In this document: positions 1-7,038 of the stretch, piece by piece
How the letters are laid out: each line of letters begins with the position of its first letter
Numbering within the stretch: position 1 is the first letter of the stretch
The notes under the pieces: model-generated
Seen by the model: the letters and a program-made list of their open reading frames with translations, nothing else
Databases searched by the model: none
What the model was told of the DNA's origin: nothing
Assembly: GCF_013377535.1 (NCBI RefSeq)
Contig: NZ_JABCJE010000003.1
Coordinates: forward strand, 248,001-312,000
Direction: 5' to 3'
Source of the DNA: Donghicola mangrovi
GTDB taxonomy: Bacteria; Pseudomonadota; Alphaproteobacteria; Rhodobacterales; Rhodobacteraceae
DNA: 64,000 nucleotides
Program-made: the position numbers and the translations under genes

Positions 1-123
1 CTGACCGTCACCAATCAGGATATCGCGGCCATGGGCGTCGGGGGCCTCCTCAAAGAAATCCCGACCCGTCCGCACCCCCGCAATCGCCGCCTGCCCAAGG
101 GCGCGCACGCCCCCGCCAAATAA
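1..123 (+). CDS. 3' end of an unrecognised gene (truncated by window edge)
   Basis: The last 40 codons of a frame that enters from the left edge and stops at TAA 121-123. The visible tail contains GVGGLLKEIPTRPHPR and ends in a basic, proline-rich stretch (RRLPKGAHAPAK). I do not recognise the family from this short piece. It is followed by a copy of the intergenic repeat (137-159) and then by the convergent infC terminator, so it is probably the last gene of its transcript. Coding potential is supported by codon usage similar to neighbours and by the clean stop; function is unknown. Confidence 0.5.
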   Translation: MTVTNQDIAAMGVGGLLKEIPTRPHPRNRRLPKGAHAPAK

Positions 124-136
124 CCGCCCATCAGGC

Positions 137-159
137 TTCTTTTTTGCGAAAAATACTCA
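137..159 (-). repeat. Intergenic repeat copy 1
   Basis: Read on the minus strand this is TGAGTATTTTTCGC followed by an A-rich AAAAAAGAA tail, preceded by GTGCCG (160-165). It is one of seven copies of the same 22-24 bp motif in this window. It lies between the end of the left-edge gene and the infC terminator. Confidence 0.75.
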
Positions 160-190
160 CGGCACTGTCCCCGACGCCGCCCAGAGCCCA

Positions 191-224
191 AAGAAAAAGG
201 CGCGCCCCAAAAAGGACGCGCCCC
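191..224 (-). terminator. infC intrinsic terminator
   Basis: On the minus strand a GGCGCG/CGCGCC stem (217-222 with 199-204) is followed directly by TTTTTCTTT (198-190). It sits about 30 bp past the infC stop codon and is a standard Rho-independent terminator. Confidence 0.8.
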
Positions 225-251
225 AAATTCTGATCCGGTAAAGCCGTAGCC

Positions 252-797
252 TTATTTCGGAAGCGGACCGATCACCATGATCATCTGGCGACCTTCCATC
301 TTGGGCATGTGCTCGACCTTGCCCAGTTCCTTGATGTCCGCTGCGACACGTTCCAAGAGCTCACGGCCCAGGTTCTGGTGCGCCATCTCGCGGCCACGGA
401 AACGCAGGGTGACCTTAACCTTGTCGCCCTTTTCCAGGAACTTGACGACGTTGCGCATCTTCACTTCGTAGTCGTGGGTGTCCGTATTGGGACGGAACTT
501 CACCTCTTTGACTTCGATGATCTTCTGCTTCTTGCGCGCTTCGGACTCCCGCTTTTGCTGTTCGTATTTGAACTTGCCGAAGTCCATGATCTTGCACACG
601 GGCGGCTTGGCGTTCGGGGAGATTTCCACCAGATCGAGACCTGCCGCGACTGCCATGTCCAATGCCTTGGCAGGATGGATCAGTCCGACGTTTTCACCGT
701 CGGCGCCAATCAGGCGAATCTCGGGTCCACGGATGGCGCCGTTGATACGGGGGCCAGTCTCGCGGGTGGGCGGCGCGTTATGCGGTCTGCGTCCTAT
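252..797 (-). CDS. infC: Translation initiation factor IF-3, apparent AUA start
   Basis: IF-3 binds the 30S subunit, keeps subunits apart and checks start-codon/fMet-tRNA pairing. The protein is 181 aa, normal for the family: the N-domain carries the conserved RINGAIR...[13 protein letters not shown] stretch, then a linker rich in K/E ([18 protein letters not shown]) and the C-domain with [14 protein letters not shown]. The first ATG (660-662) would remove the N-domain start. Upstream in frame there is a TGA at 810-812 and no ATG, GTG or TTG, but an ATA codon at 795-797 is preceded by GAAGGA with an 8-nt gap and gives the expected N-terminus ([19 protein letters not shown]). IF-3 genes classically use rare AUU/AUA/AUC starts for autoregulation. 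ATA as the start is inferred from alignment and the Shine-Dalgarno; identity of the gene is certain. Confidence 0.95.
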   Translation of the reverse strand: MGRRPHNAPPTRETGPRINGAIRGPEIRLIGADGENVGLIHPAKALDMAVAAGLDLVEISPNAKPPVCKIMDFGKFKYEQQKRESEARKKQKIIEVKEVKFRPNTDTHDYEVKMRNVVKFLEKGDKVKVTLRFRGREMAHQNLGRELLERVAADIKELGKVEHMPKMEGRQMIMVIGPLPK

Positions 798-805
798 GGC
801 TGTGT

Positions 806-811
806 TCCTTC
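806..811 (-). promoter_or_regulatory. Shine-Dalgarno that fixes the infC AUA start
   Basis: GAAGGA on the minus strand, 8 nt before the ATA at 797-795. The in-frame TGA at 812-810 overlaps it, so no longer reading frame is possible. Confidence 0.7.
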
Positions 812-991
812 AATCATGAACGGGAAATTGAGTGCGGAAACTAAGGCGAGTGCGCCCATCTTTCAAGCGCGTATTCGCCCATTTGCCATGATTTCTAGGG
901 AATTCACCACTTGTGGGCCCCGTAATCACAGTTCGGGAACAACTGCGCGATCCACGCGTTAGGAGGGCATACGAAAGAGAGGATCACATTC

Positions 992-1801
992 ATGAAGAAT
1001 TTGGCAATCGCGCTGGTCGCCGTTCTGGTCATTCTAGGGGGCTACACGCTTTTCAAAGGTCCGGGCGAGGACGACATCCGCGAGGGCGTTTCCGAGAACG
1101 CCGCGGCCGCTCAGGCCAATGCCGAAGCCGCAGCGGACAAGACCGCCGAGGCTGTATCGGATGCGGGCCAGACCGTTGGTGCGGCCGCAAGTGACGCGGC
1201 AGATGCTGTGTCTAGCGTTGCAAATGACGCGGTCGAGGCCACAGGTGAGGCGCTGAACGCCGCCGGTGACGCGATCGGGGATGCCTATGAAGGCGCCAAG
1301 AATTCCGCGCAGGAACTGACCGAAGACGCAGCGATTGCGGCCGACAAGGCCGAGGCCAAGGCCGAAGCGGCCGCCGATGCCGCTGCTGAAAAGGCTGATG
1401 CCGCCGGTGAAGCCATTGCCGAGGGTGCTGACGATGCGGGTCGTGCCACTGTCGAGGCGTTGGACAATGCCGCAGCCGTAACTGCTGACGCGCTGGGTGA
1501 AGCCACCGATGGCGATCTGGTCACCACCACTCGTCCCGGTGAAGTTGCCGAAGAGGCCACCGAAGGCGCAGAGATGGACGCCGAGACCGCCGCCGCTGTG
1601 GCTGGCACCGACAAGGTTGGTCTGGAGCAGTTGCTGACCGAGGAAGGCTTCGTTTTTGCCAAGGTTCAGGCGATCATTGACGGCTCGAACCTGAATGACA
1701 TGCAGAAGACCACTCTGGATGCGGCTCTGACTCAGGCTCAGGACCAACCCGAGGCTCTGCGTGAAGTGCTGGCGCAGCTGCGGGACGCACTGGATCTGTA
1801 A
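992..1801 (+). CDS. Ala-rich membrane-anchored protein with LEA/apolipoprotein-like repeats
   Basis: 269 aa of unknown function. Residues 4-20 (LAIALVAVLVILGGYTL) form one N-terminal membrane or signal-anchor segment. Residues about 30-205 are built of irregular 11-residue-like units rich in Ala, Asp, Glu and Lys (for example AAADKTAEAVSDAG), expected to form long amphipathic helix as in LEA proteins and apolipoproteins. A distinct C-terminal domain of about 60 residues (GLEQLLTEEGFVFAKVQAIID...) follows, with no Cys. The ATG at 992 is preceded by GAGAGGA. It is divergent from infC. A periplasmic or membrane-facing stress or spacer role is a guess from composition; low-complexity makes homology assignments unreliable. 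Confidence 0.8.
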   Translation: MKNLAIALVAVLVILGGYTLFKGPGEDDIREGVSENAAAAQANAEAAADKTAEAVSDAGQTVGAAASDAADAVSSVANDAVEATGEALNAAGDAIGDAYEGAKNSAQELTEDAAIAADKAEAKAEAAADAAAEKADAAGEAIAEGADDAGRATVEALDNAAAVTADALGEATDGDLVTTTRPGEVAEEATEGAEMDAETAAAVAGTDKVGLEQLLTEEGFVFAKVQAIIDGSNLNDMQKTTLDAALTQAQDQPEALREVLAQLRDALDL

Positions 1802-1888
1802 TCGGATTGGAATTTAAGAACGGGTCTGGGGCGGTGTCGTGAGGCGCCGCCCTAATTCATTGGGGCGCGGGGTGGTGATGTGGTGCCG

Positions 1889-1911
1889 TGAGTATTTTCA
1901 GCAAAAAGAAG
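1889..1911 (+). repeat. Intergenic repeat copy 2
   Basis: TGAGTATTTTCAGC followed by AAAAAGAAG, preceded by GTGCCG (1883-1888). On the minus strand its TTCTTTTTGC end directly abuts the terminator stem of fpr, so here the repeat supplies the T-tract of the terminator. Confidence 0.8.
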
Positions 1912-1945
1912 GCGCGGTCGGGAGGTTTCCTGACCGCGCCTTTTT
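1911..1945. terminator. Bidirectional terminator between the Ala-rich gene and fpr
   Basis: A perfect 9-bp stem GGCGCGGTC (1911-1919) / GACCGCGCC (1932-1940) has TTTTTGTGTT after it on the plus strand and TTCTTTTTGC after it on the minus strand. It serves the convergent genes on both sides. Confidence 0.85.
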
Positions 1946-1965
1946 GTGTTCGGATGTGGGGAGGG

Positions 1966-2811
1966 TTAGCCGACGAAGGCTTTTTCCACCACGAATTCTG
2001 CGGGCTCGGAGTTTGCACCCTCGCGCAGGCCGGCGCCTTCGAGGATCTCCATGATGTCCTTGTTGAAGGGCAGGGAGCCGCAGACCATGCCGCGGTCGGT
2101 CTCGGGCGAGAGGCCCTCGATGCCGAGGTCGCGGAAGACGGTGCCGTCTTTCAGCAGGTCGGTGATGCGGCCCATCTTGGGGCTCTCTTCGCGGGTGGTG
2201 GTCGGGTAGTAGACCAGCTTGTCCGCGAAACCTTCGCCCATCAGTTCGTTCAGCAGCTCGTCGGTGCGGACCGATTCCACCAGTTCCTTGCCGTACTGCA
2301 GTTCGCTGACTTCGCGGCAGGTGTGGGTCAGGATGATCTGGTCGAAGTCCTCGTAGGTCTGGGGTTCGCGGATCAGCGAAGCGAACGGCGCGATGCCGGT
2401 GCCGGTTGCGAACAGCCACAGACGCTTGCCGGGCAGCAGGGCGTCGTGCACCAGCGTGCCAACGGGCTTGGGACGCAGGATGATCTGGTCACCGGGCTGG
2501 ATGTGCTGGAGTTTCGAGGTCAGCGGGCCGTCCTGCACCTTGATCGAGTAGAACTCGAGCTCCTCGTCCCATGCGGGCGAGGCGATGGAGTAGGCGCGCA
2601 GCAGGGGTTTCTGCTTGCCGGTTTTGGGATCGGGATCGCCCATCAGGCCGATCATGACGAATTCGCCCGAACGGAAGCGCAGCGACGCGGGGCGCGATAC
2701 GCGGAACGAGAACAGGCGGTCATTCCAGTGTTTTACCGAAGTGACAGTCTGCGCATCGGGAAGGACGACTTTCGAAGCGGATTGCTCTTGGACAGCGGTT
2801 TGTTCGGTCAT
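1966..2811 (-). CDS. fpr: Ferredoxin/flavodoxin-NADP+ reductase
   Basis: 281-aa FAD enzyme that moves electrons between NADPH and ferredoxin or flavodoxin. The FAD-binding motif RAYSIAS is at 72-78, the NADP-binding GTGIAPF at 137-143, a VCGS motif lies near 247, and the chain ends in FVVEKAFVG, the bacterial subclass I type whose C-terminal extension stacks on FAD. Start at ATG 2811. It follows the sulfite-assimilation genes on the same strand, 61 bp after DUF934. CysI here has no CysJ flavoprotein partner in view, so Fpr plus ferredoxin is the likely electron source for sulfite reduction; that link is inference from context. In related bacteria fpr also answers oxidative stress. Confidence 0.93.
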   Translation of the reverse strand: MTEQTAVQEQSASKVVLPDAQTVTSVKHWNDRLFSFRVSRPASLRFRSGEFVMIGLMGDPDPKTGKQKPLLRAYSIASPAWDEELEFYSIKVQDGPLTSKLQHIQPGDQIILRPKPVGTLVHDALLPGKRLWLFATGTGIAPFASLIREPQTYEDFDQIILTHTCREVSELQYGKELVESVRTDELLNELMGEGFADKLVYYPTTTREESPKMGRITDLLKDGTVFRDLGIEGLSPETDRGMVCGSLPFNKDIMEILEGAGLREGANSEPAEFVVEKAFVG

Positions 2812-2872
2812 CGGGGTATCTCTTTTCTCTGCCGCCCTAGTTTAGCGACACATTCTGGATTTTGAAAGTGAC

Positions 2873-3265
2873 TCAGCTGGCGCGGAGGCGCGACTGATAG
2901 TCATGCGCTTGCCAGTTGGCGCGGAACTTCCATTGGTCTTCGGGCTGGCGGGCGGCGAGCTCGGTGCTGATTTCGACCTCATCGAAGCCGCAGCGGCGGG
3001 CCATCGCGTATTGGTCAGAGATCACATGGCCCTGAGCGCGCAGGCGGCCGGTGTAACCCATGTCTCTCAGGCGGCGTGCAATACCAAAACCGCGGCCATC
3101 TGAAAAGGACGGAAATGCCACACGGATCAGGGCCAGCTGGTTAAAGCGGGTCTCGATGCCGGTCAGGTCCGCGTCGGGGGCCAGATCGGCCACATCATCA
3201 CGGCCCTCGAAGTCACCGGTCCAGTCATCTGCGGCAAAACCCGCGTCGGTCACGATTACAGTCAT
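2873..3265 (-). CDS. DUF934 protein of the sulfate assimilation operon
   Basis: 130 aa, cytoplasmic, with the family core (FNQLALIRVAFPSFSDGRGF, RLRDMGYTGRLRAQG, DQYAMARRCGFDEVEI). Members of this family sit after cysI/cysH in many proteobacteria and are often labelled oxidoreductase, but no cofactor-binding motif is visible and the biochemical role is not settled. The ATG overlaps the cysH stop as ATGA (3262-3265), so translation is coupled. A longer open frame runs upstream to about 3481 but lies inside cysH and is rejected. Function in sulfite reduction is inferred from constant neighbourhood only. Confidence 0.88.
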   Translation of the reverse strand: MTVIVTDAGFAADDWTGDFEGRDDVADLAPDADLTGIETRFNQLALIRVAFPSFSDGRGFGIARRLRDMGYTGRLRAQGHVISDQYAMARRCGFDEVEISTELAARQPEDQWKFRANWQAHDYQSRLRAS

Positions 3266-4062
3266 GCGTTCACTCCTTTGCGGACCATTTTGCCATTCAC
3301 GAAATGGATGCCGCACTCGGTTTTGTCCTGTCCGCGCCAGCGGCCGGCACGGGGGTCTTCGCCTTCCTTGACCGGCGAGGTGCAGGGCGCACAGCCGATC
3401 GAGGGATAGCCCTTGGACACCAGCGGGTGACGGGGCAGGCGGTTCTCTTCCATGTAGTTCTTGATGTCCTCGGGGGCCCAACGGGCCAGCGGGTTCACTT
3501 TGATGCGTCCGGTGCCGTCCTCGACCTCGAAGAATTCGAGGGCCGCGCGGGTGCCCGACTGGAAACGCTTGCGGCCGGTGATCCAGCCGTCAAAGCCCTT
3601 GAGCGCGTTTTCCAGCGGGACGGTTTTGCGCAGGGCGCAGCAGGCGTCCGTGTTGAACTGGTGCAGCGTCCCGTCGGGGTCATTGCGCGCGATCTCGGTG
3701 TCGGCGGCGCGGATGACGCGCATGTCCGACAGGGCCAGACGTTCGGCCAGCTCGGCCTGATAGGCCAGCGTTTCGGCGAACAGCATCTGGGTGTCGATGA
3801 ACAGCACAGGGGTGCTGCGGTCGATGACCGACACCAGATGCAACAGGACGACGGATTCGGCGCCAAAGCTGGAGACCAGCGCCAGTTTCCCCGCTTGGGG
3901 GTCCTGAAGCGCCTGTTCCAGCACGGACGTCGCGCCGTGGTGTTTGTAGCGTTCGTTCAGTTCGGCAACGCGTGTGCGCAGGTCTTCCAGATCCACGCCC
4001 GCGGGGGGCGTGGCGTCAGGCTGACCGCCGAACAGAAAGTCGCTTTTGCGTTCAGGCTGCAT
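3262..4062 (-). CDS. cysH: Assimilatory adenylyl-sulfate (APS) reductase, [4Fe-4S] type
   Basis: 266 aa. It reduces adenylyl sulfate (or PAPS) to sulfite with thioredoxin. The nucleotide-binding SSFGAES is at 64-70. The paired cysteines CC 141-142 and CxxC 224-227 (CAPC) are the [4Fe-4S] ligands that mark the APS-type enzyme rather than the E. coli PAPS-type. The catalytic Cys is C250 in TECGIHF near the C-terminus. Start chosen at ATG 4062, inside the last codons of cysI (11-bp overlap); longer upstream frame lies in cysI. It ends in an ATGA overlap with DUF934. Substrate preference for APS is inferred from the cluster motif. Confidence 0.93.
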   Translation of the reverse strand: MQPERKSDFLFGGQPDATPPAGVDLEDLRTRVAELNERYKHHGATSVLEQALQDPQAGKLALVSSFGAESVVLLHLVSVIDRSTPVLFIDTQMLFAETLAYQAELAERLALSDMRVIRAADTEIARNDPDGTLHQFNTDACCALRKTVPLENALKGFDGWITGRKRFQSGTRAALEFFEVEDGTGRIKVNPLARWAPEDIKNYMEENRLPRHPLVSKGYPSIGCAPCTSPVKEGEDPRAGRWRGQDKTECGIHFVNGKMVRKGVNA

Positions 4063-5722
4063 TCGCCTTTTCCTCTGCTTCGGGATAGAGCGCCGCCTTG
4101 AAGGGGGCGGGGCCCACACGCCGATATGCGTCGATGAAGCGTTCCTCGGCCGAGGTGCGCAGCTCCAGGTAGGCGGTGATCAGGCGTTCAATCGCAGGAA
4201 CGATCTGGTCATAGCTGAAGCCGGGGCCGGCGCGTTCGCCGATGGCCGCGGTTTCGGTGTGGTCGCCACCCAGAGTGATCTGGTAGTTTTCAACGCCCGC
4301 GCGGTCCAGACCCAGAATGCCGATGTGGCCAACGTGGTGGTGTCCGCAGGCGTTGATGCAGCCCGAGATTTTGATCTTCAGCTCGCCGACTTCGCGCTCG
4401 ATCTTCAGCTCGTCGATGCGGGTCGCGATCTGCTGAGCGATCGGGATCGAACGGGCGGTTGCCAGCGCGCAGTAATCCATGCCGGGGCAGGCGATGATGT
4501 CCGACACCAGACCGATGTTCGCGGTGCCAAGGCCCGCTGCCTTCAGCGCCTTGTGCAGGGCGGGCAGGTCCGACTTGTGGACGTGGGGCAGGATCACGTT
4601 CTGCTCGTGGCTGATGCGCAGCTCGCCATAGGCGTACTTGTCCGCCAGATGGGCCATCAGGCGCATCTGCTCGGCCGACGCGTCGCCCGGGGTCTTGCCG
4701 TGCGCCTTGATCGAGATGGTGACGATCGCGTGGTCGGCGCGCTTGTGGGCGGTCAGGTTGGTGTCAACCCAAGCACGGAACACCGGATCGGCGTTGTAAG
4801 CAGTGGTATAGGCAGCAACGTCGCCGTCACGGTAGGCGGGCGCGGCAAAGTACTGCTCGATCTCGGCCAGCAGCTTCTGGTCGTAGCCACGGAACTGGTC
4901 GCGGACAGCGGCATAGCGCTCTTCGACCTTGGCGCGGAAGGTATCGAGACCCTGCTCGTGCACGGTGATCTTGATGCGCGCCTTGTATTTGTTGTCGCGG
5001 CGGCCTTCCATGTTCCAGGTGGAGACGATGGCTTCGAGGTAGGGCAGCAGGTCCTCTTTGGCGACAAAGGGGTTGATGACCTTTCCGATCATCGGGGTGC
5101 GGCCCAGACCGCCACCTACCAGCACCTCAAAGCCGATCTCGCCGTTCTTTTGAACGGCGCGCAGACCGATGTCGTGGGCCGCCACAACGGCGCGGTCGTT
5201 CGGCGAGCCGGTGATCGCGATCTTGAACTTGCGGGGCATGAACTGGAATTCGGGGTGGTCGGTGGACCACTGGCGCAGCAGTTCGGCCACGGGACGCGGG
5301 TCGATCAGTTCGTCAGCGGCAGCGCCAGCGAAATGGTCGGCGGTCACGTTACGGATGCAGTTGCCCGAGGTCTGGATGGCGTGCAGGCCCACTTCGGCCA
5401 GCGCGTCCAGCATATCCGGCACGTCGGGCAGCTTGGGCCAGTTGTACTGGATGTTCTGACGGGTGGTGAAGTGACCGTAGCCTTTGTCCCACTTCTCGGC
5501 CAGCAGGGCCAGTTGGCGCATCTGGTCCGACGACAGGGTGCCATAGGGGATCGCCACGCGCAGCATGTAGGCGTGCAGCTGCAGGTACAGGCCGTTCATC
5601 AGGCGCAGGGGACGGAATTCGTCCTCGGTCAGGGAGCCGTCGATGCGGCGTTCAACCTGTGCGCGGAACTGGCGGTTACGCTCTGCCAGAAAGGCGGCGT
5701 CGAATTCGTTGTACTTGTACAT
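4052..5722 (-). CDS. cysI: Sulfite (or nitrite) reductase hemoprotein, siroheme/[4Fe-4S]
   Basis: 556 aa. It performs the six-electron reduction of sulfite to sulfide. The siroheme-[4Fe-4S] ligands are Cx5C at 412-418 (CPGMDYC) and Cx3C at 455-459 (CINAC), in the canonical spacing; two ferredoxin-like half-domains repeat as in the family (RNIQYNW with TSGNCIRNV, and RISHEQN). Start ATG 5722, 4 bp after the DUF2849 stop. With cysH and DUF934 downstream it reads as assimilatory sulfite reductase. The siroheme it needs would normally come from CysG; only a fragment of CysG is encoded here (6037-6420). Family members can be hard to tell from nitrite reductases; the operon decides. Confidence 0.93.
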   Translation of the reverse strand: MYKYNEFDAAFLAERNRQFRAQVERRIDGSLTEDEFRPLRLMNGLYLQLHAYMLRVAIPYGTLSSDQMRQLALLAEKWDKGYGHFTTRQNIQYNWPKLPDVPDMLDALAEVGLHAIQTSGNCIRNVTADHFAGAAADELIDPRPVAELLRQWSTDHPEFQFMPRKFKIAITGSPNDRAVVAAHDIGLRAVQKNGEIGFEVLVGGGLGRTPMIGKVINPFVAKEDLLPYLEAIVSTWNMEGRRDNKYKARIKITVHEQGLDTFRAKVEERYAAVRDQFRGYDQKLLAEIEQYFAAPAYRDGDVAAYTTAYNADPVFRAWVDTNLTAHKRADHAIVTISIKAHGKTPGDASAEQMRLMAHLADKYAYGELRISHEQNVILPHVHKSDLPALHKALKAAGLGTANIGLVSDIIACPGMDYCALATARSIPIAQQIATRIDELKIEREVGELKIKISGCINACGHHHVGHIGILGLDRAGVENYQITLGGDHTETAAIGERAGPGFSYDQIVPAIERLITAYLELRTSAEERFIDAYRRVGPAPFKAALYPEAEEKANAA

Positions 5723-5726
5723 GCGC

Positions 5727-6035
5727 TTATGCCTCGGCTTTGGCGGCTTGCTTGCCGTGGAAATAGTTGGAGGGGCCAGTGCGGCGGAAATCTTCGCGGA
5801 AATGGGTCGGCTCGGGGCCATTGGCGCCAGCCTCTACATCAGCCAGATAGGGGCCGACAACGACAGACTGCTGCGCTGCGGCGAACAGCAGGCGGATGTC
5901 GGCGTGAGCTTCGTCGTCGATCATCTCTGCTTCGCTCAGGTTGCGGGTCCAGCGGTCATCGGCGGTCAGGTAGATCACATCACCTTCCAGAAGGTGGTTG
6001 GCGGTCACAACCTTGGGCGTGAATTTGCGGGCCAT
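5727..6035 (-). CDS. DUF2849 protein
   Basis: 102 aa. It begins MARKFTPKVVTANHLLEGDV and includes the YLTADDRWTRNLSEAE segment typical of DUF2849, a small family found almost only next to cysI in alphaproteobacteria. No cofactor motif or signal peptide is visible. The start is 1 nt after the stop of the CysG-like gene and its stop is 4 nt before cysI, so all are one translation-coupled operon. Function unknown; a supporting role in sulfite reductase assembly or regulation is only a guess from neighbours. Confidence 0.88.
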   Translation of the reverse strand: MARKFTPKVVTANHLLEGDVIYLTADDRWTRNLSEAEMIDDEAHADIRLLFAAAQQSVVVGPYLADVEAGANGPEPTHFREDFRRTGPSNYFHGKQAAKAEA

Positions 6036-6036
6036 A

Positions 6037-6420
6037 TCAGGCGAGCTCCTGTGTCAGATCGAATGTGGGACGGGCCGCATAGAGTGCAGCGCCGGAAAAG
6101 GAAAGGTCGGTGGCCAACTGGAATTCGGTGCTGTCATGCAGGGCGACCCATTCGGCATGTGCATCGAAAAGGTCGTCATCATTGGCACCAAGGGTAAGGT
6201 CGGCCCCGATCGCATCACCAATCACAATCCCGCGCTGCACCAGTTTCAGGCGGCCTTCGCCGGCCAGTGCGCTGATTTCCTGTGCAACCTCGTCCGCATA
6301 GACGGTGATACGGGCACCGGCGCGGATCAGGTCGGTCAGGGCGGCCATCGCGGACACGCCAGCGCCCGAAACGACAACGCGTCGTCCGGTCAGTGCTGCA
6401 TATGTCCGGTTCTGTGCCAT
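6037..6420 (-). CDS. Stand-alone CysG/Met8 N-terminal Rossmann domain (truncated siroheme synthase)
   Basis: 127 aa. The start (ALTGRRVVVSGAGVSAMAALTDLIRAG) is the NAD-binding Rossmann entry seen in the precorrin-2 dehydrogenase part of siroheme synthase, followed by ARITVYADEVAQEI and LKLVQRGIVIGDAIGADLTLGANDD. Full CysG is about 460 aa and even single-domain Met8 is about 200 aa. Here the helical chelatase part and the methyltransferase are absent, and DUF2849 starts 1 nt after the stop, so no remainder is hidden downstream. The operon position is exactly where cysG normally lies. It could be a minimal dehydrogenase or a relic retained for coupling; siroheme must then be completed by genes elsewhere. 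Confidence 0.75.
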   Translation of the reverse strand: MAQNRTYAALTGRRVVVSGAGVSAMAALTDLIRAGARITVYADEVAQEISALAGEGRLKLVQRGIVIGDAIGADLTLGANDDDLFDAHAEWVALHDSTEFQLATDLSFSGAALYAARPTFDLTQELA

Positions 6421-6477
6421 GTGACAGGGATTCCATGATGGGTGATCTTGGTCCTTTACATAGGAAATTTTCCCCCA

Positions 6478-6502
6478 TATTGGCTATATGGCGCGGCCAA
6501 TA
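6478..6502. promoter_or_regulatory. Inverted repeat between the cys operon and the Lrp-type gene
   Basis: TATTGGC (6478-6484) and GCCAATA (6496-6502) form perfect 7-bp arms separated by 11 bp in the 147-bp divergent promoter region. It is a candidate operator for the adjacent Lrp/AsnC regulator; this is positional inference. Confidence 0.45.
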
Positions 6503-6567
6503 AGGACGTTTGTTCCATTCTAGCGGCCGCTTGGAACGCCGGTTTGCCAAAACAGGAGAAAACAGGA

Positions 6568-7029
6568 ATGAGCGTGCGCCTTGACCAGATAGACCGGAAA
6601 ATCCTTTCCGAGCTGCAAGAGGATGCGGCTCAGTCTCTGGACGAAATCGCCAAGAAAGTCGGGTCTTCGAAGACGCCGGTGTGGAACCGTATCCGCAAAT
6701 TGCGCGAATCCGGGGTCATCGGTCCGCAGACCGTCAAGCTGGACCCAGAGGCCTTGGGGTTCGAGGCGTGCTTCTTTGTTCTGATCCGCACCAGCGCCCA
6801 TGAAAAGGAATGGCAGGAGAAGTTCCTGAAAGCTGTTCGAGAGCGCCCCGAGGTGCAGGAAGCGCACCGTTTGGCCGGTGACATCGACTATATTCTGAAG
6901 GTACGGGTGCAGAACGCGCGGGCCTATGACGTGTTCTATCAGGCGCTGATTTCCGAGGTGCGCGTCCACAACGTCACCGCCCTTTTGTCGATGGAAGAGA
7001 TCAAGAGCACGACGGCCCTGCCGCTGTAA
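6568..7029 (+). CDS. Lrp/AsnC-family transcriptional regulator
   Basis: 153 aa. N-terminal helix-turn-helix (LDQIDRKILSELQEDAAQSLDEIAKKV..SKTPVWNRIRKL, about 5-50) followed by the RAM/AsnC ligand domain (VQEAHRLAGDIDYILKVRVQNARAYDVFYQ). Start at ATG 6568, after CAGGAG; an open frame upstream to 6442 is non-conserved promoter DNA. The gene is divergent from the sulfite-assimilation operon, which in Rhodobacterales is the common place for a pathway regulator of this family. It probably controls the cys operon in answer to an amino acid such as cysteine or methionine; the effector is not known from sequence. Confidence 0.88.
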   Translation: MSVRLDQIDRKILSELQEDAAQSLDEIAKKVGSSKTPVWNRIRKLRESGVIGPQTVKLDPEALGFEACFFVLIRTSAHEKEWQEKFLKAVRERPEVQEAHRLAGDIDYILKVRVQNARAYDVFYQALISEVRVHNVTALLSMEEIKSTTALPL

Positions 7030-7038
7030 TCTGCCGCC

